From Cyanomargarita calcarea GSE-NOS-MK-12-04C (GTDB taxonomy: Bacteria; Cyanobacteriota; Cyanobacteriia; Cyanobacteriales; Nostocaceae): a DNA stretch of 64,000 bases. The DNA lies in contig JAHHGZ010000008.1 in assembly GCA_019359595.1 (NCBI GenBank), positions 1 through 64,000 of the forward strand, in the 5' to 3' direction. Both the position numbers and the translations under genes were made by a program. The notes under the pieces are model-generated. The model was not told the origin of the DNA, made no database searches, and was given only the letters and a program-made list of their open reading frames with translations. Of this stretch, positions 1 through 8,376 are shown one piece after another; the stretch's first letter is position 1; each line of letters starts with the position of its first letter.

Positions 1-1
1 A

Positions 2-106
2 ATTGAGCAATGCTGGTCTTGCTTAAAAAGTCGAATCCGTAAAAAACTTGATCAGTTCGATTGTTTACGAGATGCCATTGAGGATGCCTTGCGTTTCGCG
101 TCTTAA
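2..106 (+). mobile_element. 3' end of an IS630-family transposase gene
   Basis: The first 105 bases hold the last 34 codons of a DDE transposase, entering from outside the window and ending at TAA (104-106). The residues IEQCWSCLKSRIRK and the following DCLRDAIEDALRFAS tail match the C-terminal tail typical of IS630-family transposases of cyanobacteria. A perfect palindrome (aaccgcc-tt-ggcggtt, 105-120) follows the stop and probably lies in the right end of the element. The rest of the IS is upstream of the window, so its completeness cannot be judged. The family call rests on recognition of the tail, not a full alignment. Confidence 0.7.
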
Positions 107-111
107 CCGCC

Positions 112-813
112 TTGGCGGTTGCTATAAATAACCCTAAAAATTGGGGTTACGGTCAGCATATTTACGAGCCAATTGGTAAAGGGAGTACTCAGTATAAGTG
201 GCTGGAGCAAGAGCTTAATAGCCCGGAGTTTCAGCAAGCAAGATACAAAGTCGTGATGTTGCATCATCCCCCCCATTCTTTGGGTGGTAACGTTGTCCCC
301 GCTTATACTGACCCAGTACAAATTATTGAACGGGATGGGGATGGTCAGATTTTAGGAGTGCATTACGAATATCCCAAAAATCAAGATTATATCGTCCGGG
401 ATATTGTACCCTTGTTGGAAGCTTATTGCGTACAATTAGTGTTCTACGGACATTCCCATTTATGGAACCGTTTTTGCAGTCCATCTGGGATGCATTTTTT
501 AGAGACATCTAATGTTGGTAATTCTTATGGTGCAGCTTGGGGTGAAAATAAGCGGGAAGTGCCTGTTGGTTATCAAGAAGATTATGTCCAATTGGGTAAT
601 CCCAACGGTTTAGAACCAATAGTACCGACAATAGCCCCTCTACTTGATCCGATTGGCAATCCAATGCCGTATATTGCTAGTAACGACATTACCGTTTTCA
701 GTATATTTGAAACGGCGACGGGTACGATTACTAGCTATCGCTTTGATACCTCTCAACCAGAGTTAGGTGTTGTGAAGTTTGATGAATTTAAGTTAAGAGA
801 TGTTCATAGTTAG
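112..813 (+). pseudogene. 5'-truncated calcineurin-like metallophosphoesterase
   Basis: This is the C-terminal half of a metallophosphoesterase. It keeps the late metal-binding motifs, LHHPPHS near residue 50 and YGHSHLW near residue 115, as in purple-acid-phosphatase-like enzymes. The earlier motifs of the family (DxH, GDxxD, GNHD) are absent because the sequence upstream is the end of an IS630-type transposase. The only available starts are a TTG at 112 and codons within IS-derived sequence, with no convincing ribosome binding site. I infer that IS insertion separated this fragment from its N-terminal half, which may lie on the other side of the element outside the window. A functional product is unlikely. 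Confidence 0.75.
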
Positions 814-948
814 TTGTTAATCGTTGTTTGTAAATAGGATAATTGGTCTTGCGAAATTCTACTTCTTCATATCTTGCACCTATACGTATAAATCACCATT
901 TACATATTATTGAGTACCTCATTTAACATTAAAATCAATATTTTTTCC

Positions 949-989
949 AAGTCCTCTACAGAGGAATGAGCGCTATTAGACAGGGACTT
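949..989. repeat. Partial copy of a dispersed hairpin repeat (agtcctct type)
   Basis: The stretch carries aagtcctct, a short loop, agagga, and then ctattagacaggga. The same modules, agtcctct/agaggact followed by attaga, recur at 36551-36610 and 44949-45006. This copy is degenerate, and only the first stem is well kept. It lies in the 233-bp gap between the phosphoesterase remnant and trmFO, where no gene is visible. Confidence 0.4.
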
Positions 990-1046
990 ATAGTCGAATG
1001 GCGGACTGTGAATACTTACTTTATTTTTGTATTTTACCATTCAAGA

Positions 1047-2378
1047 CTAACAACTAACCGCTAACAACTGATTTTGTCGCCAATTTTCTAAGTCAGCGAA
1101 AGAGCGATCGCGATATTTTCCGTATTTTTCTTGCTTGTTCTTAATTTTCTCACCAAAGACCGGGATAATACCGAAATTTGGCGGCATTGGTTGGAAATGT
1201 TTGGGTGAAGCCGAACTGATGAAGTCAAACAAAGCCCCCATCATTGTTGTATTAGGAAGGCTTACAGCTTCTTTACCCAAAGCTAACCGGGCTGCATTCG
1301 TTCCCGCCAACCAACCACCAGCAGAAGCGGCAGTGTATCCTTCTGTACCAATTAACTGTCCTGCGGCTAATATATTCGGACGTTCCTTAAATTGCAGAGT
1401 AGGATGCATTAGCTGCGGTGCATTGAGAAACGTATTGCGGTGCATTACACCCAACCGGACAAACTCAGCATTTTCCAAACCCGGAATCATCTGAAATATC
1501 CGCTTTTGTTCCCCCCAGCGCATATTAGTCTGGAAACCAACCATATTCCAAAGTTGACCGGCTTTATCTTCTTGTCGCAATTGAATTACAGCGTAGGGAC
1601 GTTCCCCCGTGCGACTATCAGACAATCCGACAGGTTTCAGAGGCCCGTAACGCATGGTATCTTCCCCCCGATGTGCCAATTCTTCAATAGGCAAACAGGC
1701 TTCAAAAAACTTTGCCGTCTCTCTTTCAAAATCCTTTAATTCTATCTGTTCAGCTTTGCAAAGTTCTTCTCGAAACAGCAAATACTGTTCCTTATTCATC
1801 GGACAATTGAGATAAGCTGCTTCTCCTTTGTCGTAACGTGATGCCATAAAAGCAATGTCACGGTTTATTGAGTCTCCTACAATAATTGGGCTAGCGGCAT
1901 CGAAAAAGCTTAGGTATTCCATCCCCGTGAAGCGACGTAAATCTTCCGCCAAATCAGGTCCGGTCAAAGGTCCGCTTGCAAGTACTACAATACCCTCAGG
2001 AATTTCTTTCACTTCTCCCCGTCGGAATTCAATTAAGGGGTGGCTTAGTAGAGTTTCTGTTAAATCTTTACCAAATTCCCCTCTATCCACTGCCAACGCA
2101 CCCCCAGCCGGAACAGCGTGTTCATCAGCCTTTGAGATGATAATCGAACCCAGACGGCGTAATTCTTCATGCAACAACCCAGCAGCGCGATCGCTGGCCA
2201 TTGCACCAAAAGAATTACTGCACACCAATTCCGCCAAATGTTCAGTGTGATGGGCAGGGCTAAAGCGTTTCGGACGCATTTCCCAAAGAATTACAGGTAC
2301 ACCAGCTTGAGCAATTTGCCAAGCCGCTTCTGTCCCTGCTAATCCACCTCCAATAACTTGAATTGGTTGTTGTTCCAT
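1047..2378 (-). CDS. trmFO: Methylenetetrahydrofolate--tRNA-(uracil-5-)-methyltransferase TrmFO
   Basis: TrmFO makes m5U54 in the T-loop of tRNA, using methylenetetrahydrofolate as carbon donor and reduced FAD. The 443-residue product opens with an FAD Rossmann motif (GGGLAG, residues 10-15). It then has LVCSNSFGA with Cys53 and [10 protein letters not shown] with Cys192, the two conserved cysteine regions of the family. Near residue 350 it carries [16 protein letters not shown], the C-terminal FAD-contact block. I start at ATG 2378 (MEQQPI) because the 30 residues upstream in frame are not family-like. Length is normal for the enzyme. It stands alone, about 215 bp from the next gene upstream, and no regulatory signal was recognised. 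Confidence 0.95.
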   Translation of the reverse strand: MEQQPIQVIGGGLAGTEAAWQIAQAGVPVILWEMRPKRFSPAHHTEHLAELVCSNSFGAMASDRAAGLLHEELRRLGSIIISKADEHAVPAGGALAVDRGEFGKDLTETLLSHPLIEFRRGEVKEIPEGIVVLASGPLTGPDLAEDLRRFTGMEYLSFFDAASPIIVGDSINRDIAFMASRYDKGEAAYLNCPMNKEQYLLFREELCKAEQIELKDFERETAKFFEACLPIEELAHRGEDTMRYGPLKPVGLSDSRTGERPYAVIQLRQEDKAGQLWNMVGFQTNMRWGEQKRIFQMIPGLENAEFVRLGVMHRNTFLNAPQLMHPTLQFKERPNILAAGQLIGTEGYTAASAGGWLAGTNAARLALGKEAVSLPNTTMMGALFDFISSASPKHFQPMPPNFGIIPVFGEKIKNKQEKYGKYRDRSFADLENWRQNQLLAVSC

Positions 2379-2592
2379 AATTAGATTTTTAATTCCTGAT
2401 TTCTTTATATATATATTAAAATTCCATAATACCCAAATTCTTATCTTATATGCCCGACCTAAACGCACACGATCGGGCTTACACCGATTTTAAAGTGAAT
2501 AGACCACCAGAAGAGTTAACCCCCTTCCCTACAAGTGTTGGGGGGAATCAAAGCCTCTCTCCTCTTAGGAGAGAGGTTCCAAGTATACTTAT

Positions 2593-3465
2593 TCAGCAAT
2601 CCATAACACCTGCAATAAACTCTTTCCCTTTCTCCTCTCCATGTCGATAAACTGCAACCAAACCCTCAACAGTTGCATCAGTAAAATCGACTCCCAATTC
2701 TTTGGGATCTACATCCGGTTGAATAGTATGGATATTCGCACCTTTATAATTATCTGAAATTGCCTCTAATTGAAACATATCCCGATAGAGTGTACCTGGT
2801 TCATTGGAAATAGCAATTACTTCGTGATATCCAGCATCAACCATTTCCATTGCCGGACACAAACAAGTATAGGAAGCATCGATGTAAGGTTTACCATCTA
2901 TCCAAGCAGGAATATCCCAACCATGTAACATCCGAGAAGAAGCATAAGCCACTTCCGCAAAGTTATCAGCATTCAGATGCAATTCGCTTCTTTTATTGCT
3001 AAACAAAGCGACTTGTAAATTTTCATCTACCCAACTGCGGTCTTTTTTGCCTGCGGAAACTAACAAACGTCGTCCTAAACGTCTTGCTTTTTCACCTTGA
3101 GTTTCGTTAGCCGCAGCTTGACTGATTACAGCACTGGTAGCAATGCAAAATTCTGGTGTTTCCACTGCAAATATTTGCTCTTTTGGCGGACTGAATCCTG
3201 TAATACCTCCAAGAGAAATTTCACTCATTCCAATATTCCCTTGTCTAATTAATTGAGAGCCTGTTATCCAGTAATCTACACCTAATTCCGAAGCTTTATT
3301 AATAGTAGCCCAAGCTAAAGGTATCACAGATGAGGAAGCCGCAGCATAAGCATCTGCTCGAATTTTAGCCACTTCCAAAGCGCTGACTACACCATGAGCA
3401 AAAGCACCTTTGAAACTGCCAGATGAACAGGCAATAGCTAATTTTTTCTGATTATCTCTTGACAT
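2593..3465 (-). CDS. Patatin-like phospholipase family protein with altered nucleophile elbow
   Basis: The 290-residue protein has the patatin layout. An oxyanion-type loop SSGSFKGAFAHG (about residues 14-25) is followed by a small-residue elbow AAASSSV (41-47) where patatins carry GxSxG, and YIDASY in the second half supplies the aspartate of the usual D-G/A motif. Known patatins are Ser-Asp lipid acyl hydrolases. Here both glycines of the elbow are replaced, though several serines remain, so activity is uncertain. No signal peptide or membrane segment is seen. It lies upstream of trmFO on the same strand with a 214-bp gap, so co-transcription is possible but not shown. Function is inferred from fold-level resemblance only. 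Confidence 0.65.
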   Translation of the reverse strand: MSRDNQKKLAIACSSGSFKGAFAHGVVSALEVAKIRADAYAAASSSVIPLAWATINKASELGVDYWITGSQLIRQGNIGMSEISLGGITGFSPPKEQIFAVETPEFCIATSAVISQAAANETQGEKARRLGRRLLVSAGKKDRSWVDENLQVALFSNKRSELHLNADNFAEVAYASSRMLHGWDIPAWIDGKPYIDASYTCLCPAMEMVDAGYHEVIAISNEPGTLYRDMFQLEAISDNYKGANIHTIQPDVDPKELGVDFTDATVEGLVAVYRHGEEKGKEFIAGVMDC

Positions 3466-3533
3466 TTTGCTTATTTCCTTTATTCACATTTTCTATAAGT
3501 CCCCTCAACAATTGCGCTAAACAGGGTTGGGGT

Positions 3534-4187
3534 TCAATCCTTCCTCATTTTTCGCTGACGTATTATCATCAAAACCCGCTTAAACTGTTCAAATTCTTCC
3601 GTAGTTAATTCGGTCTTTTGCCATACATCTCGTTGCATTAATCGCTCAAACCAATCATTAACTTTCGGATAATTCTTAAAATCAAACCCCAATTTAGGTA
3701 ATAAAGATATATCTGTTCCAGCAACAATATCTGCAAGAGTTAAATACCTACCACCAAAATAGTCATTATCTCCCAAAATATCACTAAAAAATTTCATCAC
3801 AATATCTATATTGTGCTTCGCTTGTAAGCATTTTGGCGAATCTTCACTTTCAAAAATCAAAGCAATTACTTTTGGAAGCAGTTCATTTGTAGAAATCATT
3901 TGCACCATTCTGACTGTTGCTAATGCTTGAGCATTTTTAGGTAACAGCGCAGGTGTAGGATATTTAGTCTCCAAATAATCCAAAATAGCTAATGATTCTA
4001 TTACCCTAAAACCATTATCAACTATTGCTGGAACATGATGAAATGGGTTAATTTGTAGATAATCGTCTTTTAACTGGTCACCATTCAAATTTAACAGAAT
4101 TGGCTCAGATTGGATTCCCTTTTCTAGCAAATATCGCCATACCCGACGAGCCATAGGTGAACGTGGATTATAGTAAAATTTCAGCAT
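3534..4187 (-). CDS. Glutathione S-transferase family protein
   Basis: This 217-residue protein has the two-domain GST layout. A thioredoxin-like N-terminal domain starts FYYNPRSPMARRVWRYL, has the cis-proline region HHVPAIV and the glutathione gamma-glutamyl contact ESLAILDYLE (about 65-75). An all-helical C-terminal domain follows, with the N-capping motif LTLADIVAGTD near residue 150. Ser10 in NPRSP is a candidate catalytic residue. I use ATG 4187; the longer frame upstream runs into the neighbouring gene and is not GST-like. A second GST gene lies 28 bp upstream on the same strand, so the two probably form one transcript. Substrate is unknown. Confidence 0.85.
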   Translation of the reverse strand: MLKFYYNPRSPMARRVWRYLLEKGIQSEPILLNLNGDQLKDDYLQINPFHHVPAIVDNGFRVIESLAILDYLETKYPTPALLPKNAQALATVRMVQMISTNELLPKVIALIFESEDSPKCLQAKHNIDIVMKFFSDILGDNDYFGGRYLTLADIVAGTDISLLPKLGFDFKNYPKVNDWFERLMQRDVWQKTELTTEEFEQFKRVLMIIRQRKMRKD

Positions 4188-4215
4188 GATAAATTTTCCT
4201 CTTCTCTCCCTCAAC

Positions 4216-4986
4216 CTAACTGTTTCTCTCACGGTACAAACGCAAAGCATAAATACCCGCAGGAGTCTGCCGCAATGCATTCATATCACATACCATTTGG
4301 AGTGGTAAATCCTGTGAATTATTACGTTTCATTGGATGTTCTTGTGGCCCGATTACAGGTGCCGCAAGCGTAGCAAAAGTTATATCAGCAGCTGACAAAC
4401 TATCACCAACTAAATAAGTGCGTCCATCTGCCAATAACTCGCCAACTTTATCAAAAATTGTCTTAATTTCTTCATAAGCCTCTGCACCCGACTCCGGGGT
4501 AATCCTATACTTATTTTGCAAAACTTTCTGCATGAAAGGGAAAACTAGTGGAAAGAATATTCGTTCACTAAAAGGTACATTCTTAGACCATGCAACTTGC
4601 ATGAACTTCGATTCATTCTTGAGATAAGAATAAGCCCAAAGACGTGTCGCTACTCCAAGTTTATTATCAAATAATTCTTCTAACTCTTCTACTTGTTGTC
4701 GCAATTCAGGTTCAGTTGGATATAGTTTAGCGTTAGTAGGGGCAATACTATCCAAATATTTTAAAATATCGGTCGAATCTGTAAATACTCCTTTTTGTGT
4801 TACCAAAATAGGTACTGTTTTTCCCCCCATCGGAACTGTTGCAAATCGATGAAAGGGTGGCATATGTGCTTCTTCTATATAAGGTAGTTTTAACCTTGTA
4901 AGTGCCCATCTAACTTTTTCGCAATAGTGGCTGATAGAAATCGTTATTAGACGGAAGGGTTTATTTTGAGTGTCGATATTTTGCAT
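4216..4986 (-). CDS. Glutathione S-transferase family protein (second of a pair)
   Basis: The 256-residue protein has an N-terminal thioredoxin-like fold with SHYCEKVRWAL (about 19-29, Cys22 a possible active residue), the cis-proline segment GKTVPILVT and the glutathione-binding TDSTDILKYLD (about 69-79). A longer helical C-terminal domain contains YLVGDSLSAADITFATLAAP near residue 195. It differs strongly from the GST just downstream, so the pair does not look like a recent duplication. The stop is 28 bp before the start of that gene, which suggests co-transcription. A TetR-type regulator and its operators lie 0.7-1.3 kb upstream, but no operator copy was found directly before this gene. 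Confidence 0.85.
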   Translation of the reverse strand: MQNIDTQNKPFRLITISISHYCEKVRWALTRLKLPYIEEAHMPPFHRFATVPMGGKTVPILVTQKGVFTDSTDILKYLDSIAPTNAKLYPTEPELRQQVEELEELFDNKLGVATRLWAYSYLKNESKFMQVAWSKNVPFSERIFFPLVFPFMQKVLQNKYRITPESGAEAYEEIKTIFDKVGELLADGRTYLVGDSLSAADITFATLAAPVIGPQEHPMKRNNSQDLPLQMVCDMNALRQTPAGIYALRLYRERNS

Positions 4987-5200
4987 TTTGCTTGTGAAAT
5001 TAGTTATTGGGAAATCTCATTATTTTGCATACTCGTCCAAAATTCAGATTTTGGGTTAATAGCTTAAATCTATTTAAGTGGACTCTCATTTTAAGCAATT
5101 TAGTCATCTTTAGATGATAGACTGGAAAATTATTTTTGGACGGGTGTGGGAACCAATCGACTCCTTGAATATTCATCTTGCAATTCTCCTGGAAAGATAC

Positions 5201-5611
5201 TCATAAATTCCATTCTCTAATAACCAATCCTGACCAAATAATAAATCCCAGTATTAATGAACCAGCAAAAAAATCAAACCAGATTAGGGTATGCATTTTT
5301 AAAGAAAACTCTGGCATCGCACCATAAAAATAATGCACCGGACTTGATAAGCCTGTTAGTGAATAAATACCAAGGCATAAATAAGCAAACCCAATTGTTC
5401 CGCTTTTGTACAACCAATAACCGATTAAACCGATTAAGGTCAAAATAATCCAAGCAATATACACCCCATATGCAGATGATATCCATTCAGGACTTGGATA
5501 TTTGTCGAGAAAGATGGCATTATCTATGTAGTGAAGGCTTGTAATAATGATGCTGGCAATTAGCAAGCATAGCAATATTATTTGGTGTTGTTTCTTCATA
5601 AGAATACTCAT
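5201..5611 (-). CDS. Small four-helix membrane protein, probable TetR target
   Basis: The 136-residue product has four hydrophobic segments at about residues 8-26, 44-66, 72-90 and 108-130, with short loops, and is probably an inner-membrane protein. No family was recognised with confidence. A second in-frame ATG lies at 5599. A near-perfect copy of the operator found before the neighbouring tetR gene (agaccaatcggtct, 5637-5650) sits 26 bp upstream of the start, where it could block RNA polymerase. I therefore infer that this gene is the main target of that regulator. TetR-controlled small membrane proteins often act in detoxification or stress, but its role is not known here. Confidence 0.7.
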   Translation of the reverse strand: MSILMKKQHQIILLCLLIASIIITSLHYIDNAIFLDKYPSPEWISSAYGVYIAWIILTLIGLIGYWLYKSGTIGFAYLCLGIYSLTGLSSPVHYFYGAMPEFSLKMHTLIWFDFFAGSLILGFIIWSGLVIREWNL

Positions 5612-5636
5612 TTTTTACAACTCTATTACCTTTTTA

Positions 5637-5650
5637 AGACCAATCGGTCT
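5637..5650. promoter_or_regulatory. TetR-type operator before the membrane-protein gene
   Basis: The 14-bp imperfect palindrome agaccaatcggtct matches the site at 6306-6319 (agaccaatcagtct on the minus strand) at 13 of 14 positions. The two sites lie directly before the membrane-protein gene and the tetR gene respectively, which is the arrangement expected for autoregulation plus control of a neighbour. Binding is inferred from position and symmetry. Confidence 0.7.
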
Positions 5651-5691
5651 GTAAAAATGCAAAAAAATGCTTGAAAATTATTAACAAAATT

Positions 5692-6294
5692 TTACACCTT
5701 TAAATGACGTTCAACGTAATCATTTAAATAATTGATGACTCTTTCTAAATGAATCGTATCTCCATATAACTTGCTCATCATTACACCTCCTTCAAGTGTG
5801 GAAATAATTATAGTCGCAACTTCATCAGCATTAACATCTCGACGAATTTCAGCCCTTGCAACACCTTTTTCGATAATTTTACAAATCATATTACGCCAAG
5901 AAGTCATTGCCCTTTGAGTGCGTTCTCTCAACGCTGGATGAGCATCATCACTTTCAACTGCAGTATTCAACAGCGGACACCCACCCTTCACAATCGGATT
6001 TTGGGGGTTATCCATATGCATCCGGAATACACCGTTTAACGCTTGCAATCGCTCAATAGCATTTCGTTTACCCCGCAATGCTGCTAATTTGGCTTGAATA
6101 ATTTGCGCGATCGCATAATCAAAAGCTTGCAGTGCTAAATCATCTTTACTCTTAAAGTGATTGTATATACCCCCCTTTTGCAATCCAGTAATCTGCATGA
6201 TGTCAGAAATGGACGAACCAGCATATCCCTGTCTGTTAAACAGTTCCGCTGCTTGTTGGATAATTCTTTCCTTTGTTTCGTTGCCTTTTGACAT
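5692..6294 (-). CDS. TetR/AcrR family transcriptional regulator
   Basis: This 200-residue regulator has an N-terminal TetR domain with the helix-turn-helix SSISDIMQITGLQKGGIYNHFKSKDDL at about residues 27-53. A ligand-binding C-terminal domain resembles that of TetR proteins often named YcdC/AcrR type. I choose ATG 6294 (MSKGNETKE). The alternative ATG at 6303 would place the start 2 bp from the operator at 6306-6319. The second operator copy (5637-5650) lies 42 bp beyond the stop codon, before the membrane-protein gene. The sequence therefore supports autoregulation and repression of that gene; the inducer is unknown. The downstream GST genes may belong to the same stress response, but this is only inferred from proximity. 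Confidence 0.9.
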   Translation of the reverse strand: MSKGNETKERIIQQAAELFNRQGYAGSSISDIMQITGLQKGGIYNHFKSKDDLALQAFDYAIAQIIQAKLAALRGKRNAIERLQALNGVFRMHMDNPQNPIVKGGCPLLNTAVESDDAHPALRERTQRAMTSWRNMICKIIEKGVARAEIRRDVNADEVATIIISTLEGGVMMSKLYGDTIHLERVINYLNDYVERHLKV

Positions 6295-6305
6295 CCACAA
6301 CATTC

Positions 6306-6319
6306 AGACTGATTGGTCT
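6306..6319. promoter_or_regulatory. TetR-type autoregulatory operator
   Basis: The palindromic 14-mer agactgattggtct is extended by C and G to cagactgattggtctg (6305-6320). It sits 11 bp upstream of the tetR start and is nearly identical to the copy at 5637-5650. This fits autorepression of tetR. Confidence 0.7.
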
Positions 6320-6439
6320 GAGATTAACATGATGAATCCTCTGCGGTCAAGGGGAAAATATTCCCGTCACTTTAATATTATGGTCAGCCAACGCAGATAT
6401 TACCTGCTAGAGCGTGTCTATAAAGAAAGAATAAAACCC

Positions 6440-6572
6440 TAAGACTTACGCAAAAACTTTCCTAAACTCTTATTTCTACCGAAACTCCAGGCGTACAGCG
6501 CCTATTGCGTACTTGGCGTCTGAACGCGGGTTAATAAATGAAAGTTTCTACAATTTCTGCGTAAGTAGGATA
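6440..6572. repeat. MITE-like dispersed repeat, family A (copy 1)
   Basis: About 130 bp begin with taagacttacgcaaaaac and end with tttctgcgtaagtaggata, so the ends are inverted repeats around acttacgca. The middle contains the modules ccgaaactccaggcgtacagcgcc, tggcg and gggttaataaa, which recur in copies at 22066-22238, 29509-29646, 39320-39420 and, without ends, at 14209-14290. It lies between tetR and the DJ-1 gene. It encodes no protein and looks like a non-autonomous element moved by an IS transposase. Confidence 0.65.
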
Positions 6573-6641
6573 AATACCGTGGTAAGGGGTAAAGGAACGG
6601 TGTCCGGCAAGTTTTGTCACAATGTGGACACCGCTTGAGGT

Positions 6642-7343
6642 CTATCCTACGTTTGCCGACACCAAGGCCTTTTTATTCAGCAATTTCACCATTTCCTCAC
6701 CCACACCTTTCGCAGAAGCCGGATTTTGCCCTGTTACCAAACGTTCAGACACCATCACCTGAACCTGAAAATTCTCAGCCTTTACTACCTCAGCACCTCT
6801 TTCAATCATTTTCGCTTCCAACAAAAAGGGAACAACATCCGTGAGTCCCACCGCAGCTTCCTCTTCATTCGTGAAACTTGCCACAGTTTTACCAGCCACC
6901 AAATATTCACCGTTACTTAACTTAATATTCACCAATCCTGCTGGCCCGTGACAGACAGCACCAACGACACCACCTTGTCCGTAAATAGCCGCAGCAATTT
7001 TTGCTAACTCTTGATTGTCAGGAAAATCCCACATTGTCCCATGTCCACCAGCGTAAAAAATAGCATCGTACTGAGTTGGATCGATTTGGCTGGGGTTGAG
7101 GGTATTTTCAACTTGAGAAACTTTTTCCGGGTTATCAAGAAAAGCTTTATTCAAAGGGTCTTGCAAATCGACTCCAACCATTGGTGCTTTGCCACCTTTG
7201 GGACTCACAAAATCAACAGCAAACCCCGCACCTTCAAAAACTGCATCAGGGTGCGTAACTTCGGGAAGGTAAAAACCTGTTTCTTTGCCAGTATTACCAA
7301 GGGTATCGTGGCTGGTTAAAACAATCAGAACTTTGATTGACAT
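6642..7343 (-). CDS. DJ-1/PfpI-family protein (Hsp31-like type 1 glutamine amidotransferase fold)
   Basis: The 233-residue protein has the DJ-1/PfpI fold with the nucleophile elbow GAVCHGPAG (Cys131-His132) and the early ETGFYLPEV segment (Glu21) that supplies the acidic partner. This combination is typical of Hsp31-like enzymes, which act as glutathione-independent glyoxalases or chaperones handling methylglyoxal and protein damage. It is a cytoplasmic protein with no signal peptide. A LysR regulator is divergently transcribed 116 bp away, which suggests that it controls this gene. Family assignment is strong; the exact activity is inferred. Confidence 0.9.
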   Translation of the reverse strand: MSIKVLIVLTSHDTLGNTGKETGFYLPEVTHPDAVFEGAGFAVDFVSPKGGKAPMVGVDLQDPLNKAFLDNPEKVSQVENTLNPSQIDPTQYDAIFYAGGHGTMWDFPDNQELAKIAAAIYGQGGVVGAVCHGPAGLVNIKLSNGEYLVAGKTVASFTNEEEAAVGLTDVVPFLLEAKMIERGAEVVKAENFQVQVMVSERLVTGQNPASAKGVGEEMVKLLNKKALVSANVG

Positions 7344-7400
7344 AATTTATACCTATTCTGTGCAGGGATCGGGATCTTTTTGTGTGCAATGTCCTTATCC

Positions 7401-7413
7401 TAACCGGGAGTTA
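7401..7413. promoter_or_regulatory. Candidate LysR-type dyad in the DJ-1/lysR divergent promoter
   Basis: The dyad TAAC-N5-GTTA lies in the 116-bp gap between two divergently transcribed genes, one of which is a LysR regulator. LysR proteins usually bind T-N11-A dyads in such gaps. The match is short and could occur by chance, so this is a low-confidence site. Confidence 0.3.
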
Positions 7414-7459
7414 TCTAAAAGAAAAATTAGCAAAATTAGGGATTACTATAAATATATTT

Positions 7460-8326
7460 ATGGTTAATTTCGAGTGGTATCGCAGCTTTATTGAGGTTTA
7501 CCGTGTTGGAACAGCATCAGGTGCAGCTCAAATTCTGCATTTAACTCAGCCTGCAGTTAGCCAGCATATTGCAGCCTTAGAGTCAGCACTTGGGACTGGA
7601 TTATTTGAACGAACACCTAGAAAAATGCTGCCAACAGAAGCGGCAAAGCGGCTTTACAACCAAATTGCAGCATCTGTTGAAACTTTGGAGTCAATTCCGA
7701 CAAGAAATTCTAATCTAGAAACGCAGCAGATTATTAGATTGGGTTCACCGCAAGAGTTTTTTACTGAGAGAATTCTGAATCAATTACCACAGGATGATAA
7801 AATTTTATACACAGTTAAATTTGGCTTGACCCAGGAATTAATTGCACAATTGCAAGAAGGACAGTTAGATTTGGTAGTCGCAACGCAAAAAATTACTAAG
7901 TCAGATATTGAGTATCAATTATTGTTTGAAGAAAGCTTTTGGCTAGTGGCACCACTTACAGTTAAAGTACCTATATCTGTAGAAGATTTAACACCATTGG
8001 AAGCGTGGTTAAGAACTCAACCGTTGATTGCTTATAGTGAGGAACTGCCAATTATTAGACGGTTTTGGCGGGTTGTATTTGGCAGAAGAATTGATATTAA
8101 TCCCAAATTGATAATCCCAGATTTAAGAGGGATTAGAGAAGCGATCGCCTACGGTTTTGGCTTCAGTGTCCTACCAGATTACTTGTGCCAAGAATGGGTA
8201 GATAACCAACGTTTAACGCTAGTACTTAAACCCGCGAAATCTGTCAAAAATTACATTTGGCTTGCTTTTAGAAAATCTGAACGACAAGCGCAGAAAATTC
8301 AGACGTTCTTAGAGTTACTTTGTTGA
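7460..8326 (+). CDS. LysR family transcriptional regulator
   Basis: The 288-residue protein begins MVNFEWYRSFIEVYRVGTASGAAQILHL-style, with the winged helix-turn-helix TASGAAQILHLTQPAVSQHI at about residues 18-37, and ends in a two-lobe substrate-binding domain. I start at ATG 7460; the in-frame extension upstream is not LysR-like. The effector domain (from about residue 90) is short at its C terminus but complete enough to fold. It is divergent from the DJ-1/PfpI gene, the classic arrangement in which a LysR protein activates its neighbour in response to a small molecule. The signal is unknown, and aldehyde or oxidative stress would fit only by association. Confidence 0.9.
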   Translation: MVNFEWYRSFIEVYRVGTASGAAQILHLTQPAVSQHIAALESALGTGLFERTPRKMLPTEAAKRLYNQIAASVETLESIPTRNSNLETQQIIRLGSPQEFFTERILNQLPQDDKILYTVKFGLTQELIAQLQEGQLDLVVATQKITKSDIEYQLLFEESFWLVAPLTVKVPISVEDLTPLEAWLRTQPLIAYSEELPIIRRFWRVVFGRRIDINPKLIIPDLRGIREAIAYGFGFSVLPDYLCQEWVDNQRLTLVLKPAKSVKNYIWLAFRKSERQAQKIQTFLELLC

Positions 8327-8376
8327 TGTGAATTTGTAAGCGATCGCGTGAGTGACGAGAAGCGCTAGATTGACTT

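Noticed and set aside
3528-3542. T-loop-like ggttcaatcc as a tRNA end
   Set aside because: No acceptor stem, D arm or anticodon arm can be formed upstream on either strand; it lies at the end of a GST gene.
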